The notes beneath the pieces were generated by a model that worked only from the letters and a program-made list of their open reading frames with translations, was not told the DNA's origin and made no database searches. This document shows positions 1-6,922 of a DNA stretch of 8,328 nucleotides, one piece after another. Each line of letters begins with the position of its first letter. Position 1 is the first letter of the stretch. The stretch covers positions 1 through 8,328 of the forward strand of contig CAJWGH010000034.1 of the NCBI GenBank assembly GCA_913031095.1. The letters are read 5' to 3'. Origin of the DNA: an uncultured Chloroflexota bacterium (GTDB lineage Bacteria; Chloroflexota; Dehalococcoidia; UBA3495). A program made the position numbers and the translations under genes.

Positions 1-1
1 G

Positions 2-550
2 GCGCAGAACGAGCACGTCCACGATGCGCCGTTAGCCATGGCTTTGCCGATGGCCCTGTTGGCCGTCCTGGCCCTTGGATTCGGGTTAATAAGTTTCAAC
101 TGGCCCGGAAATTTTGGAGGTATCGGGACATTCGTCTTCTTCGGGCATAGCGAAGCGTTTCATTTTGAGGCCTGGCTGGGCATAGTCTCAATCGTCTTGG
201 CAGTTGCAGCCTTCGCCGCTACCTACCGGATATATGCCGAGAGAAGCATATCTCTGGACGGTCTCCGGTCTCGGGGTTTCGAACTACTGAAGCTCTGCGA
301 GAACAGGTATTACTTCGATGAGGCTTACCAATGGACCATAGACCGAGTCGTGCTGGTCTTTTCACGCTTCATCGCCTTCTTCGACCGCGCCATCGTTAAC
401 GACATTTTAGTTAACGGGCCGGCCGATGTAACTCGGAAGTTCGGGATTGCCCTCAAAGTGCACGTAACTGGTCACGTTTATAGCTACACCTTGGGCATGG
501 CTATCGGTTCAGTCGGGCTGGGAATCTTTGTTTGGCTCAGGGTGGTCTAG
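2..550 (+). CDS. nuoL: NADH-quinone oxidoreductase subunit L, C-terminal part (5' truncated by window edge)
   Basis: This is the last 182 codons of NuoL, the most distal antiporter-like proton-pumping subunit in the membrane arm of complex I. The frame is open from base 2, so the first ATG (38) is internal: the residues before it (AQNEHVHDAPLA) run into AMALPMALLAVLALGFG, which matches the NuoL transmembrane segment normally preceded by an H-x-(E/D)-x-P-x-x-M stretch. Further on are a second hydrophobic helix (about residues 45-63 of the fragment), the NRYYFDEAY motif typical of the NuoL C-terminus, a long amphipathic stretch (about 105-150) that fits the lateral helix spanning the membrane arm, and a final transmembrane helix ending WLRVV. 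The proton-channel residues lie upstream of the window and cannot be checked. The TAG stop is directly followed by the nuoM start, and nuoN follows, which confirms the nuo context. Confidence 0.93.
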   Translation, partial: AQNEHVHDAPLAMALPMALLAVLALGFGLISFNWPGNFGGIGTFVFFGHSEAFHFEAWLGIVSIVLAVAAFAATYRIYAERSISLDGLRSRGFELLKLCENRYYFDEAYQWTIDRVVLVFSRFIAFFDRAIVNDILVNGPADVTRKFGIALKVHVTGHVYSYTLGMAIGSVGLGIFVWLRVV

Positions 551-2062
551 TTGAACGACTTCGACCAGATAGCCCTGTTGCTGCTGATAATAGTCCCCCT
601 GGCAGGGTCGCTATCGATGATGCTTATGCCTGGCGGCCAGAGTAGGGAGTCTTGGTATTTTGCCATCTTTATAGCAACTGCCTCTTTGCTCCTGTCCTTG
701 GTGGTTTTTGCGAGATACGACTATGATCAAGGGGGTTTCCAATACCTGGCCAGCTATGACTGGTTGCCCGGCCCTATGGATATACGATTCGCTCTGGGGA
801 TAGACGGTATTTCCGCTCCGATGGTGATGTTGAATGGCATCGTGTTGCTCGGCGGAGTGTTGGTTTCCCAAACGATTCACCATCGCAGCCGGGACTTCTT
901 TGTATTGCTATTTGCGCTTGCGGCCGGGGTATACGGGGTGTTCGTCGCCCGTGATCTCTTCTTCTTGTTCTTTTTCTATGAGCTGGCAGTGTTGCCGATG
1001 TACCTGCTAATCGGAGTCTGGGGCAGCAGTACCGATTTCGGAACGTTCCTTCGCACCAAAGAATACGGCGCCATGAAACTGCTGATCTTCTTGGTTGCAG
1101 GTAGCATCCTCGTCTGGATCGGTATCCTCGCTCTATATGTCGAGGCTACGAACGCTGGATCTGGGACGTTCTCACTAAGAGGGCTTCAAGCTCTTTCCGA
1201 GAATGGAGCATTTGACAGCCAATTCCAGACCCTAGTGTTTCCTCTATTTATGGTCGGATTCGGTGTTCTAGCAGGTCTCTGGCCGTTCCATACCTGGTCT
1301 CCGGATGGCCACGTAGCTGCTCCTACAGCGGTCAGTATGCTCCACGCGGGCGTGTTGATGAAATTGGGGGCCTACGGCATCATTAGGGTCGGCATGTTCC
1401 TGCTGCCTGAGGGCGCTGATAACTGGATGCCTGTGCTGATCACTTTGGGCACCGTGAACGTCCTCTACGGCGCGGTATCGGCCATGTCCCAGAACGACCT
1501 GAAGTACATCATCGGTTATTCCAGCGTCAGCCACATGGGTTATGTACTGATGGGTATCGCCACGCTTGATAATATCGGTGTCGGCGGAGCCGTCCTCCAG
1601 ATGTTTTCGCATGGGATGATGACAGCCCTCATGTTCCTTCTGGTCGGATCGATCTACCATCAGACCCACACCCGGGACATAAACGTGTTGAATGGGCTGG
1701 CCAGCAGAATGCCAGTAAACACGTTCTTCTTCGCCATAGCAGGCTTGGCTTCGTTGGGTTTGCCGGGCTTGAGCGGATTCATCGCCGAGTTTATGGTGTT
1801 TACCGGGGCATTCCGTACCTATATGCCATTGGCGATCCTTGCCGTGATAGGCGCTGCACTGACGGCGATTTATATCCTACGCCTATTGGCCCGCACCTTC
1901 ATGGGTGAATCGGACCAGCAATGGGCCAGTCTTAAAGATTCCAGCCCGGTTGAAATGACTGTGGGAGTGGCTTTTGTAGGCATAATTATCTTCGTTGGAG
2001 TCTGGCCTGGACCGTTGTTGCGTGTCATCAACGTCAGCGTCCAGAGCATTCCGGGAGTGTAG
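551..2062 (+). CDS. nuoM: NADH-quinone oxidoreductase subunit M (complex I proton pump)
   Basis: NuoM is an antiporter-like membrane subunit of complex I, which oxidises NADH, reduces quinone and moves protons across the cytoplasmic membrane. The 503 residues match the usual family length (about 500) and are hydrophobic throughout, consistent with about 14 helices. Family landmarks: FFFYELAVLPMYLL with Glu144 (the position of E. coli Glu144), PFHTWSPDGHVAAPTA (about 245-260), LMKLGAYG with Lys271 (E. coli Lys265), IIGYSSVSHMGYV (about 320-332), HTRD (373-376) and GFIAEFMVF with Glu413 (E. coli Glu407). The odd point is Leu240 where E. coli has the essential Lys234 (FAVKMAVVP there, FGVLAGLWP here). 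The start is TTG, abutting the nuoL TAG, with AGGG at 539-542 as Shine-Dalgarno; the first in-frame ATG (residue 23) would cut into helix 1. Translation is probably coupled to nuoL. The family is certain; the functional effect of Leu240 is not. Confidence 0.97.
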   Translation: MNDFDQIALLLLIIVPLAGSLSMMLMPGGQSRESWYFAIFIATASLLLSLVVFARYDYDQGGFQYLASYDWLPGPMDIRFALGIDGISAPMVMLNGIVLLGGVLVSQTIHHRSRDFFVLLFALAAGVYGVFVARDLFFLFFFYELAVLPMYLLIGVWGSSTDFGTFLRTKEYGAMKLLIFLVAGSILVWIGILALYVEATNAGSGTFSLRGLQALSENGAFDSQFQTLVFPLFMVGFGVLAGLWPFHTWSPDGHVAAPTAVSMLHAGVLMKLGAYGIIRVGMFLLPEGADNWMPVLITLGTVNVLYGAVSAMSQNDLKYIIGYSSVSHMGYVLMGIATLDNIGVGGAVLQMFSHGMMTALMFLLVGSIYHQTHTRDINVLNGLASRMPVNTFFFAIAGLASLGLPGLSGFIAEFMVFTGAFRTYMPLAILAVIGAALTAIYILRLLARTFMGESDQQWASLKDSSPVEMTVGVAFVGIIIFVGVWPGPLLRVINVSVQSIPGV

Positions 2063-2068
2063 CGGGCA

Positions 2069-3568
2069 GTGACCTCACTATCCGACAACCTTTATCTGCT
2101 GACACCTGAGTTCGCTTTGGCGGGCTTGGCATTCTTGGTCTTTACAGTGGATCTGCTTCTGCCTGAGGGCCGGAAGATTTATCTGGCTTGGCTGTCGATG
2201 GCTGGGCTCATCGCTCTGATGGTGGTTTCACTGGTGATGCTCTGGGACGAACAGGAGTCGCTCTACGACGGCCTGTTGGCTGTCGACGACTTCTCCTTAT
2301 TCTTCAAAGTCCTTTTCATGGGCATCGGCGTGTTCATCATTCTAAGCTCCATGGATTTTGTGCACGCAAAGCTTAAGCATCAAGGCGAGTTTTATGGCCT
2401 GCTACTCTTTTCTATCCTGGGCATGAACGTGATGGCCCAGTCGCGGGAGTTACTAACAGCCTACATCGCTTTGGAGCTGCTAAGCTTCAGCCTCTATGTG
2501 ATGGTTGCCCACGCGAAAGACAGCGCGAAGTCCAATGAAGGCGCGCTGAAATACATAATTGTAGGCGCGGTTTCATCGGCGATCCTTCTCTACGGCGTCA
2601 GTATGGTATACAGCACCTTGGGTGTGACCAAATTTGAAGACATAGCCGCAGGTTTGGCAACGGCGTATGAGGTTTCTCCGGCGCTGTGGGTAGGGGTGGG
2701 TCTGATCTTGGTGGGGCTGATGTTCAAAGTTTCCGTTGCCCCGTTCCACATGTGGGCACCAGACGTTTATGAAGGTGCTCCCTATCCAGTGACGGCATAC
2801 CTGGCCGTCGGCTCCAAGGCTGCAGCGTTTGCTCTGATACTTCGGCTCGTAGGAGAGGGATTTGCCCCGGCCGCCGAGCGTTGGGAACAGTGGCAGTTGG
2901 TGTTAGCGGTCCTTGCCGGCCTAACTATGCTGGTGGGGAATCTGGTCGCTCTGGCCCAGAAGAACCTGAAGCGGCTTCTGGCGTACTCCAGCATCGGTCA
3001 TGCCGGCTTTATCCTGGCAGGGATCACCGCGTTCTCTCTAGATTCAGACTTGGCTGCCAACGGTGTGATGTTCTATCTGGTGGGTTACTCAATCACGAAC
3101 CTTGTGGTGTTTGCTACCCTAATATCATTCTTCAACATGACCGGTAGAGAAGAGATATCTGACCTTGGTGGCTTGGCGGCCAGTCAGCCGTTCCTGGCTG
3201 CATGTCTGGGCATGGGCCTGTTCTCGTTGGCCGGTCTCCCGATATTCGCCGGATTCACAATGAAGTTCTACCTCTTCACAGCAGTTGCCTCTGAGGGGTT
3301 CCTCTGGTTGGCCGGCCTTGCGATATTCAGTAGTCTGGTTTCTCTGTATTACTACTTCCAGGTGCTGCGGCAGGTCTATATCGAGGCCACGCCTGTTGGA
3401 GAAAGCGGTGGGGACTTTGTAGAAGAATACCCGGCGTTGAACAAGAGCCCTTCATTGCCGATCGTAGTGGTTTTGGCTTCAGGAGCCGGGGCCATGATAT
3501 GGCTTGGCATATATCCCAGGCCGTTGATTGAAATCATACAAGCAGCTAGTGAAGCAGTCATGGGCTAA
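2069..3568 (+). CDS. nuoN: NADH-quinone oxidoreductase subunit N (complex I proton pump)
   Basis: NuoN is the third antiporter-like proton-pumping subunit of the complex I membrane arm, next to the quinone-site subunits. It has 499 residues against a usual 480-500 and many predicted transmembrane helices. The charged residues known to matter in this family are all present: Glu136 in IALELLSFSLYVMVA, Lys220 in LMFKVSVAPFHMWAPDVYEGAP, Lys250 in AVGSKAAAF, and Lys399 in FAGFTMKFYLF (E. coli Lys217, Lys247 and Lys395 for the three lysines, from memory). KRLLAYSSIGHAGF (301-314) is a further signature. The start is GTG, 6 bases after the nuoM stop, and gives the normal N-terminus TPEFALAGLAFLVFTVDLLLP; the Shine-Dalgarno is weak (GGGAG at 2053-2057, 11 bases away), so coupling to nuoM translation is likely. 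It is the last nuo gene visible here, as in many nuo operons. Confidence 0.97.
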   Translation: MTSLSDNLYLLTPEFALAGLAFLVFTVDLLLPEGRKIYLAWLSMAGLIALMVVSLVMLWDEQESLYDGLLAVDDFSLFFKVLFMGIGVFIILSSMDFVHAKLKHQGEFYGLLLFSILGMNVMAQSRELLTAYIALELLSFSLYVMVAHAKDSAKSNEGALKYIIVGAVSSAILLYGVSMVYSTLGVTKFEDIAAGLATAYEVSPALWVGVGLILVGLMFKVSVAPFHMWAPDVYEGAPYPVTAYLAVGSKAAAFALILRLVGEGFAPAAERWEQWQLVLAVLAGLTMLVGNLVALAQKNLKRLLAYSSIGHAGFILAGITAFSLDSDLAANGVMFYLVGYSITNLVVFATLISFFNMTGREEISDLGGLAASQPFLAACLGMGLFSLAGLPIFAGFTMKFYLFTAVASEGFLWLAGLAIFSSLVSLYYYFQVLRQVYIEATPVGESGGDFVEEYPALNKSPSLPIVVVLASGAGAMIWLGIYPRPLIEIIQAASEAVMG

Positions 3569-3621
3569 TGGGAGCTCTCGAACTTGTTAAAACCGGTTGA
3601 ATGGAGCTGGTCCGTATAGCG

Positions 3622-3657
3622 TGGCGCCTTCAGAAACCTCCAAATCTAGGTGCGCCA
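3622..3657 (+). other. Possible RNA stem-loop in the nuoN to LOG-gene spacer
   Basis: The 116-base spacer contains a perfect 6-base inverted pair, TGGCGC (3622-3627) and GCGCCA (3652-3657). Just inside it is a second pair, ACCT (3636-3639) and AGGT (3648-3651). On the 3' side the two arms are contiguous; on the 5' side an 8-base bulge separates them. There is no T-run after the structure, so it is not a standard intrinsic terminator. It may be an mRNA processing or stabilising element at the end of the nuo message, or chance. Nothing else convincing is seen between 3569 and 3674. Confidence 0.3.
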
Positions 3658-3684
3658 GTCCCAGATTCGTAAGGTAAAGGCATA

Positions 3685-4176
3685 ATGATAATCTCGGTCA
3701 TCGGCAGCAGTAACCCAGCTACTCAAGAACACGTCGATATGGCAGAACAGGTTGGCCGCGAGTTGGCTCGCCGAGGCGTCATGGTCGTCTGCGGAGGACT
3801 CAGCGGGATAATGGAGGCCGTCTGCCGGGGCGCTAAATCCGAAGGCGGCACCACTATCGGCATACTTCCTGGCCGGGCGGCCGCTGAAGCAAACAGCTAC
3901 GTCGATATACCCATCGTTACGAGCATGGGTTACTCCAGAAATGTGATAGTCGTCCACACCGGCGAAGCAGTGATAGCCGTCGGTGGAGCGTTCGGAACCC
4001 TTTCAGAGATTGGTCACGCGCTCAGCGACGGCATACCTGTGATTGGCCTGAAGACATGGCCCTTGACCAAGAACGGCGACGGTGTTGACATAAGCGGCTC
4101 GATAATTCAGGCGGAGAACCCCTCCGACGCCGTGGACAAAGCCCTGGCTGCTGTAGCCAATCGGAACCACTGCTAA
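3685..4176 (+). CDS. LOG-like Rossmann-fold nucleotide-binding protein (TIGR00725 type)
   Basis: This 163-residue cytosolic protein resembles the LOG / 'lysine decarboxylase-like' superfamily, some members of which hydrolyse the N-glycosidic bond of nucleoside 5'-monophosphates (cytokinin activation in plants; broader nucleotide hydrolysis in bacteria). Seen in order: an N-terminal beta strand and GSSN loop ([10 protein letters not shown], 1-10), [13 protein letters not shown] (34-46), TTIGILPG (56-63), the SRN motif (84-86) and [15 protein letters not shown] (99-113). The last corresponds to the classical PGGxGTxxE motif, here without its Pro and with Ala for the second Gly, as is common in the shorter TIGR00725 branch. 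It is shorter than typical LOG proteins (about 180-200). The ATG has a good Shine-Dalgarno (AAAGG, about 3675-3679). It lies between nuoN and eno in the same direction; the substrate is unknown, and the old 'lysine decarboxylase' label should not be used. Confidence 0.85.
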   Translation: MIISVIGSSNPATQEHVDMAEQVGRELARRGVMVVCGGLSGIMEAVCRGAKSEGGTTIGILPGRAAAEANSYVDIPIVTSMGYSRNVIVVHTGEAVIAVGGAFGTLSEIGHALSDGIPVIGLKTWPLTKNGDGVDISGSIIQAENPSDAVDKALAAVANRNHC

Positions 4177-4226
4177 CCTCTCGAGCCAGTGTACGGCCCC
4201 ATAATCTACCCCTCCCAAAAGGTGTT

Positions 4227-5537
4227 ATGAGCAAAGACGTCACTATCACTTCTGTCCATGGTCGTGAGACCTTGGATTCCCGCGGCAATCCCACTGTGGA
4301 AGCAGAAATAGTGCTGTCCTCGGGATTGACAGCGCTAGCTGCAGTTCCATCCGGAGCCAGTACCGGTAGGCATGAGGCCCTGGAACTGCGGGATGGCGAC
4401 TCATCCAGGTTCAACGGCCGCGGTGTTTTGAAAGCTGTGGCTAATGTTAATGACACTATCGGACCGTGGCTTATAGGACGCTCACCTATGGACCAGGCAT
4501 CTATCGACGCCGGCCTAAACGACCTCGACGGAACGGACGACAAAAGTAATCTAGGAGCCAATGCGGTGCTGGCAGTGTCCCTAGCCGTCGCCAAGGCGGC
4601 AGCCGGTGAAAGCAACCCCGGCGGATCGCTATGGAAGTACCTGTCTGATGGCGGAACAGTCAGTTTGCCGGTCCCCATGTTCAATATCCTGAACGGCGGC
4701 AAACACGCTTCGAATTCGGCAGACATCCAAGAATTTATGGTTATGCCTGTTGGCGTGAACAGCTTTTCGGATGCATTACGTGCCGGAGCTGAGATCTACC
4801 AAGCGCTCAAGAGCCTGCTGAGCGACGACGGCCACAGCACCAACGTGGGTGATGAAGGCGGGTTTGCGCCCAGCCTTCCATCCAACCGAGATGCACTAGA
4901 GATAGTTCTCAAGGCCACGGTAAAGGCGGGCTACATTCCGGGTAAAGACGTTTATATCGCCTTGGACGTTGCAGCCAGTGAATTGTTCCGAGAATCCGAC
5001 AGTATGTATGTTCTGGAACGTGAGGGGACCACATTAAGCGCAGATGACCTAGTCAAGTTGTACCAGGGTTGGGCGAACGAGTTTCCCATAATTTCCATAG
5101 AAGATGGTCTCTCCGAAGACGATTGGTCTGGTTGGACTAGTCTGCATAGCCTTTTAGGCAGTTCCGTTCAAGTCCTGGGAGACGACCTCTTGGTGACCAA
5201 CATCACGCGTATCAAGAAAAGTATTGATGAGAAATCCAGTAACGCCGTGCTGCTTAAGCCGAACCAGATTGGTTCACTATCCGAGACCCTCGCGGCCCTC
5301 AATATGGCCAGGGACGCCGGTTGGGGTGCTGTTATGAGCCATCGCTCTGGTGAGACTGAAGACACAACTATCGCCGACCTGGCAGTGGCCTGGGATGTGC
5401 GTCAAATTAAGACAGGGGCGCCAGCCCGCTCTGAGCGAGTGGCCAAGTACAATAGGCTACTCCGTATCGAATCAGAATTGGGTGACAATGCCTATTATGC
5501 CGGTAAGACGGCATTCGATTTCTTAGGGCTTTCGTAG
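4227..5537 (+). CDS. eno: Enolase (phosphopyruvate hydratase)
   Basis: Enolase interconverts 2-phosphoglycerate and phosphoenolpyruvate in glycolysis and gluconeogenesis, in the cytoplasm. The 436 residues match the bacterial norm (about 425-435). Family motifs run the full length: [13 protein letters not shown] (13-25), [19 protein letters not shown] (40-58), the N-terminal substrate loop; [12 protein letters not shown] with His160; DIQEFMVMP with Glu169; [10 protein letters not shown] with Glu210, the catalytic acid/base partner. The metal ligands are Asp247 (ALDVAASE), Glu292 (SIEDGL) and Asp319 (LGDDLLVTN), followed by catalytic Lys344 (LLKPNQIGS), [18 protein letters not shown] with His372, and [22 protein letters not shown] with Lys395. 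All expected active-site residues are present, so it should be active. The ATG is preceded by AAAGGTG (from about 4216). It follows the LOG-like gene by 50 bases and precedes gap, a partner in the same pathway. Confidence 0.98.
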   Translation: MSKDVTITSVHGRETLDSRGNPTVEAEIVLSSGLTALAAVPSGASTGRHEALELRDGDSSRFNGRGVLKAVANVNDTIGPWLIGRSPMDQASIDAGLNDLDGTDDKSNLGANAVLAVSLAVAKAAAGESNPGGSLWKYLSDGGTVSLPVPMFNILNGGKHASNSADIQEFMVMPVGVNSFSDALRAGAEIYQALKSLLSDDGHSTNVGDEGGFAPSLPSNRDALEIVLKATVKAGYIPGKDVYIALDVAASELFRESDSMYVLEREGTTLSADDLVKLYQGWANEFPIISIEDGLSEDDWSGWTSLHSLLGSSVQVLGDDLLVTNITRIKKSIDEKSSNAVLLKPNQIGSLSETLAALNMARDAGWGAVMSHRSGETEDTTIADLAVAWDVRQIKTGAPARSERVAKYNRLLRIESELGDNAYYAGKTAFDFLGLS

Positions 5538-5561
5538 GTGATATTGTGCTTAGGCGGGGTA

Positions 5562-5585
5562 GATACCATCGGGGGCCGAGGTATT
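5562..5585 (+). other. Bulged GC-rich hairpin 24 bases after eno
   Basis: Two nested stems pair almost completely. The outer stem is GATACC (5562-5567) with GGTATT (5580-5585), including one G-U pair. After a single bulged A (5568), the inner stem is TCGG (5569-5572) with CCGA (5576-5579), around a three-base GGG loop. No T-run follows, so it is not a classical intrinsic terminator. It could protect the 3' end of the eno message, mark a processing site between eno and gap, or form part of a structured gap leader. The pairing is read directly from the sequence; the role is inference. Confidence 0.4.
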
Positions 5586-5610
5586 CAGCATCAAAGAGAA
5601 GAAAAGTGTC

Positions 5611-5639
5611 TTCCCAAGCGTCTTTCCAGCAACTATCAT
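5611..5639 (+). promoter_or_regulatory. Weak sigma70-type promoter candidate for gap
   Basis: TTCCCA (5611-5616, four of six matches to TTGACA) and TATCAT (5634-5639, five of six matches to TATAAT) are separated by 17 bases, the optimal distance. Transcription would start near 5646 and give gap a leader of about 70 bases. Matches this good occur by chance, so this is only a candidate. The 179-base spacer between eno and gap is long enough for gap to have its own promoter. Confidence 0.28.
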
Positions 5640-5661
5640 GTACTCGGCCAATGACATAACG

Positions 5662-5690
5662 TTGCGATGCTTGGTCATGCCGCTTCGCAA
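5662..5690 (+). repeat. Inverted repeat TTGCGA / TCGCAA upstream of gap
   Basis: TTGCGA (5662-5667) and TCGCAA (5685-5690) are perfect reverse complements with a 17-base spacer and are followed by an A/T-rich run (5689-5702) that leads into the gap Shine-Dalgarno. In RNA this would be a 6-bp stem just ahead of the ribosome binding site; in DNA it could be a regulator half-site pair. An arm this short can arise by chance, and no regulator is recognised. Confidence 0.25.
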
Positions 5691-5705
5691 AAAATATAAA
5701 AATCC

Positions 5706-5710
5706 GGAGG
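5706..5710 (+). promoter_or_regulatory. Strong Shine-Dalgarno (GGAGG) fixing the gap start
   Basis: GGAGG lies 6 bases before the ATG at 5717 and is the best ribosome binding site in the window. It settles the gap start and suits a highly expressed glycolytic gene. Confidence 0.85.
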
Positions 5711-5716
5711 AAGAGC

Positions 5717-6730
5717 ATGGTCACCAGGATTGGGATTAATGGTTTTGGTAGGATTGGAAGATTGGTGCTACGAGCTAACGAGGGCCGTAATGCCGGAAAG
5801 GTTGAGGTTGCTGCGGTCAACGACTTGACCGACGCTGAAACCAACGCCCACCTTCTGAAATACGACACCAACTATGGCCGCTACCCCGGTAAGGTTGAAG
5901 CAAGCAACGGTGATCTTATCGTAGATGGCCGCAGTATCAAGGTCTTCTCCGAACGAGATCCGGCCCAGATTCCATGGTCCGAGATGGGTGTTGACCTGGT
6001 CGTAGAGTCGACCGGCATCTTTACGGATGCCGATAAGGCCGCGGGCCATCTGAAGGGCGGCGCCAGCAAAGTGATCATCTCTGCGCCCGCCAAAGGCGAG
6101 GATTTGACCTTGGTGATGGGCGTTAATGATGGGATGTACGATGCCAAGAGCCATAACATCATCTCCAACGCCTCCTGCACCACCAATTGCTTCGCCACCA
6201 TGGTGAAGGTGCTCCACGACAACTTCGGCATCGAGCATGGCCTGATGTCGACGATCCACTCTTATACCAACGACCAAGCCATCTTGGATCAGCGCCACGG
6301 TGATCTTCGTCGCGCTCGAGCGGCTGCGGAGAACATTATTCCCACCAGCACCGGTGCAGCCCGGGCAGTTGGCCTGGTCTTGCCTGAACTGAACGGTAAA
6401 TTGAACGGTGTGGCTTTCCGGGTGCCCACGTCCACCGGCTCCATTACCGACTTCACTGCCACGGTGTCCAAGGACGTGACTGCCGAACAGATCAACGAGG
6501 CCTATGCGGCGGCTGCCGACGGCCCCATGAAAGGCATCCTTGAATATAACGACGAGCCGCTGGTTAGCACCGACTACAAGGGTAATCCTCATAGCTGCAT
6601 CATCGATGGCCTCTCAACTATGGTGATGGAGAATAGGATGATTAAAGTTATGGGCTGGTACGACAACGAGTGGGGTTACTCCTGCCGCACTGCAGACCTG
6701 GCCGCTTTGATGTCCGACAAAGGCATCTAA
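5717..6730 (+). CDS. gap: Type I glyceraldehyde-3-phosphate dehydrogenase
   Basis: GAPDH oxidises glyceraldehyde 3-phosphate with phosphate to 1,3-bisphosphoglycerate while reducing NAD(P), in the cytoplasm. The 337 residues match the family (about 330-340). The N-terminal Rossmann fold shows [12 protein letters not shown] (4-15) and VAAVNDLTD with Asp36, the position of the Asp that selects NAD over NADP. The catalytic domain has NASCTTNC with nucleophile Cys154, HSYTNDQ with His181, [18 protein letters not shown] (198-215) for phosphate binding, and the C-terminal [11 protein letters not shown] (314-324). Two residues differ from the classic NAD enzyme: Gln192-Arg193 stand where Leu187-Pro188 of the Bacillus enzyme usually are, so cofactor preference is less certain. 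The usual CLAP after TTN is CFAT here. The gene has the best ribosome binding site in the window and ends just before a strong terminator. Confidence 0.98.
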   Translation: MVTRIGINGFGRIGRLVLRANEGRNAGKVEVAAVNDLTDAETNAHLLKYDTNYGRYPGKVEASNGDLIVDGRSIKVFSERDPAQIPWSEMGVDLVVESTGIFTDADKAAGHLKGGASKVIISAPAKGEDLTLVMGVNDGMYDAKSHNIISNASCTTNCFATMVKVLHDNFGIEHGLMSTIHSYTNDQAILDQRHGDLRRARAAAENIIPTSTGAARAVGLVLPELNGKLNGVAFRVPTSTGSITDFTATVSKDVTAEQINEAYAAAADGPMKGILEYNDEPLVSTDYKGNPHSCIIDGLSTMVMENRMIKVMGWYDNEWGYSCRTADLAALMSDKGI

Positions 6731-6787
6731 CCTGCGGGTTAACTTGTAGTTTTGCACGGGGCTTCCATGAGCTCTCCTAGAGATTGC

Positions 6788-6831
6788 AAAGTCCTCCGCC
6801 TCCAATTCATTGGGGATGGAGGACTTTTTTT
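6788..6831 (+). terminator. Strong intrinsic terminator after gap
   Basis: A perfect 10-bp stem, AAAGTCCTCC (6788-6797) with GGAGGACTTT (6818-6827), continues inward through a G-U pair, one mismatch, and CCTCCAA (6799-6805) largely pairing with TTGGGG (6810-6815). The loop is small and a run of seven T follows (6825-6831). This is a textbook Rho-independent terminator on the + strand, 57 bases past the gap stop. It separates the nuo-eno-gap block from the glycosyltransferase. The upstream side lacks a long A-run, so it is not clearly bidirectional. Confidence 0.93.
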
Positions 6832-6857
6832 ATACATAGGCTTGTCTGGACTCCAAA

Positions 6858-6863
6858 TATAAT
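6858..6863 (+). promoter_or_regulatory. Perfect -10 hexamer, likely promoter of the glycosyltransferase
   Basis: TATAAT matches the sigma70-type -10 consensus exactly and lies 27 bases beyond the terminator T-run, where a new transcription unit would be expected. No good -35 is found at 15-19 bases upstream (CATAGG at 17) and there is no extended -10 TG. Transcription would start near 6870, giving a leader of about 50 bases before the TTG at 6923. The position supports it; the missing -35 lowers certainty. Confidence 0.45.
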
Positions 6864-6911
6864 GCTAACCACCATGTTTATGTATGTGATTTCGTGCATA
6901 CCGGTAGTTAC

Positions 6912-6915
6912 GAGG
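6912..6915 (+). promoter_or_regulatory. Ribosome binding site (GAGG) supporting a TTG start for the glycosyltransferase
   Basis: GAGG, within CGAGGT, lies 7 bases before TTG 6923 and 10 bases before GTG 6926. The reading frame is closed by TAG at 6905-6907, so the start must lie after that, and no ATG precedes the conserved region. The TTG at optimal spacing is preferred, with GTG 6926 as the alternative; they differ by one residue. Confidence 0.6.
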
Positions 6916-6922
6916 TCTAGCG

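Noticed and set aside
1268..1669. Minus-strand open frame of 133 codons
   Set aside because: It is antisense to the most conserved part of nuoM and is His/Gln-rich, an artefact of the membrane-protein codons on the other strand.
3568..3600. Ten-codon frame starting with ATG that overlaps the nuoN TAA
   Set aside because: Too short, with no Shine-Dalgarno of its own and no recognisable content; ATG overlapping TAA is common by chance.
4200..4205. CATAAT as a -10 box for eno
   Set aside because: The sequence 17 bases upstream (CCTCTC) has no -35 character and the start would fall almost on the Shine-Dalgarno.
4022..4726. Open frame of 234 codons on the minus strand
   Set aside because: It covers the end of the LOG-like gene and the start of eno in antisense; its translation is low-complexity, rich in Ser, Arg and Pro, with no family resemblance.
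5695..5700. TATAAA as a -10 box for gap, with TTGGTC (5671-5676) 18 bases upstream
   Set aside because: Transcription would begin near 5707, inside the GGAGG ribosome binding site at 5706-5710, which would disable the very strong Shine-Dalgarno.
5768..6592. Long open frame (274 codons) on the minus strand
   Set aside because: It lies wholly inside gap, whose full-length motifs are certain. The antisense translation is rich in His, Gly and Val with no recognisable domain, as expected from a mirrored coding sequence.
6728..6741. Small hairpin TAACC/GGTTA over the gap stop codon
   Set aside because: A 5-bp stem without a T-run next to a far stronger terminator is easily explained by chance.
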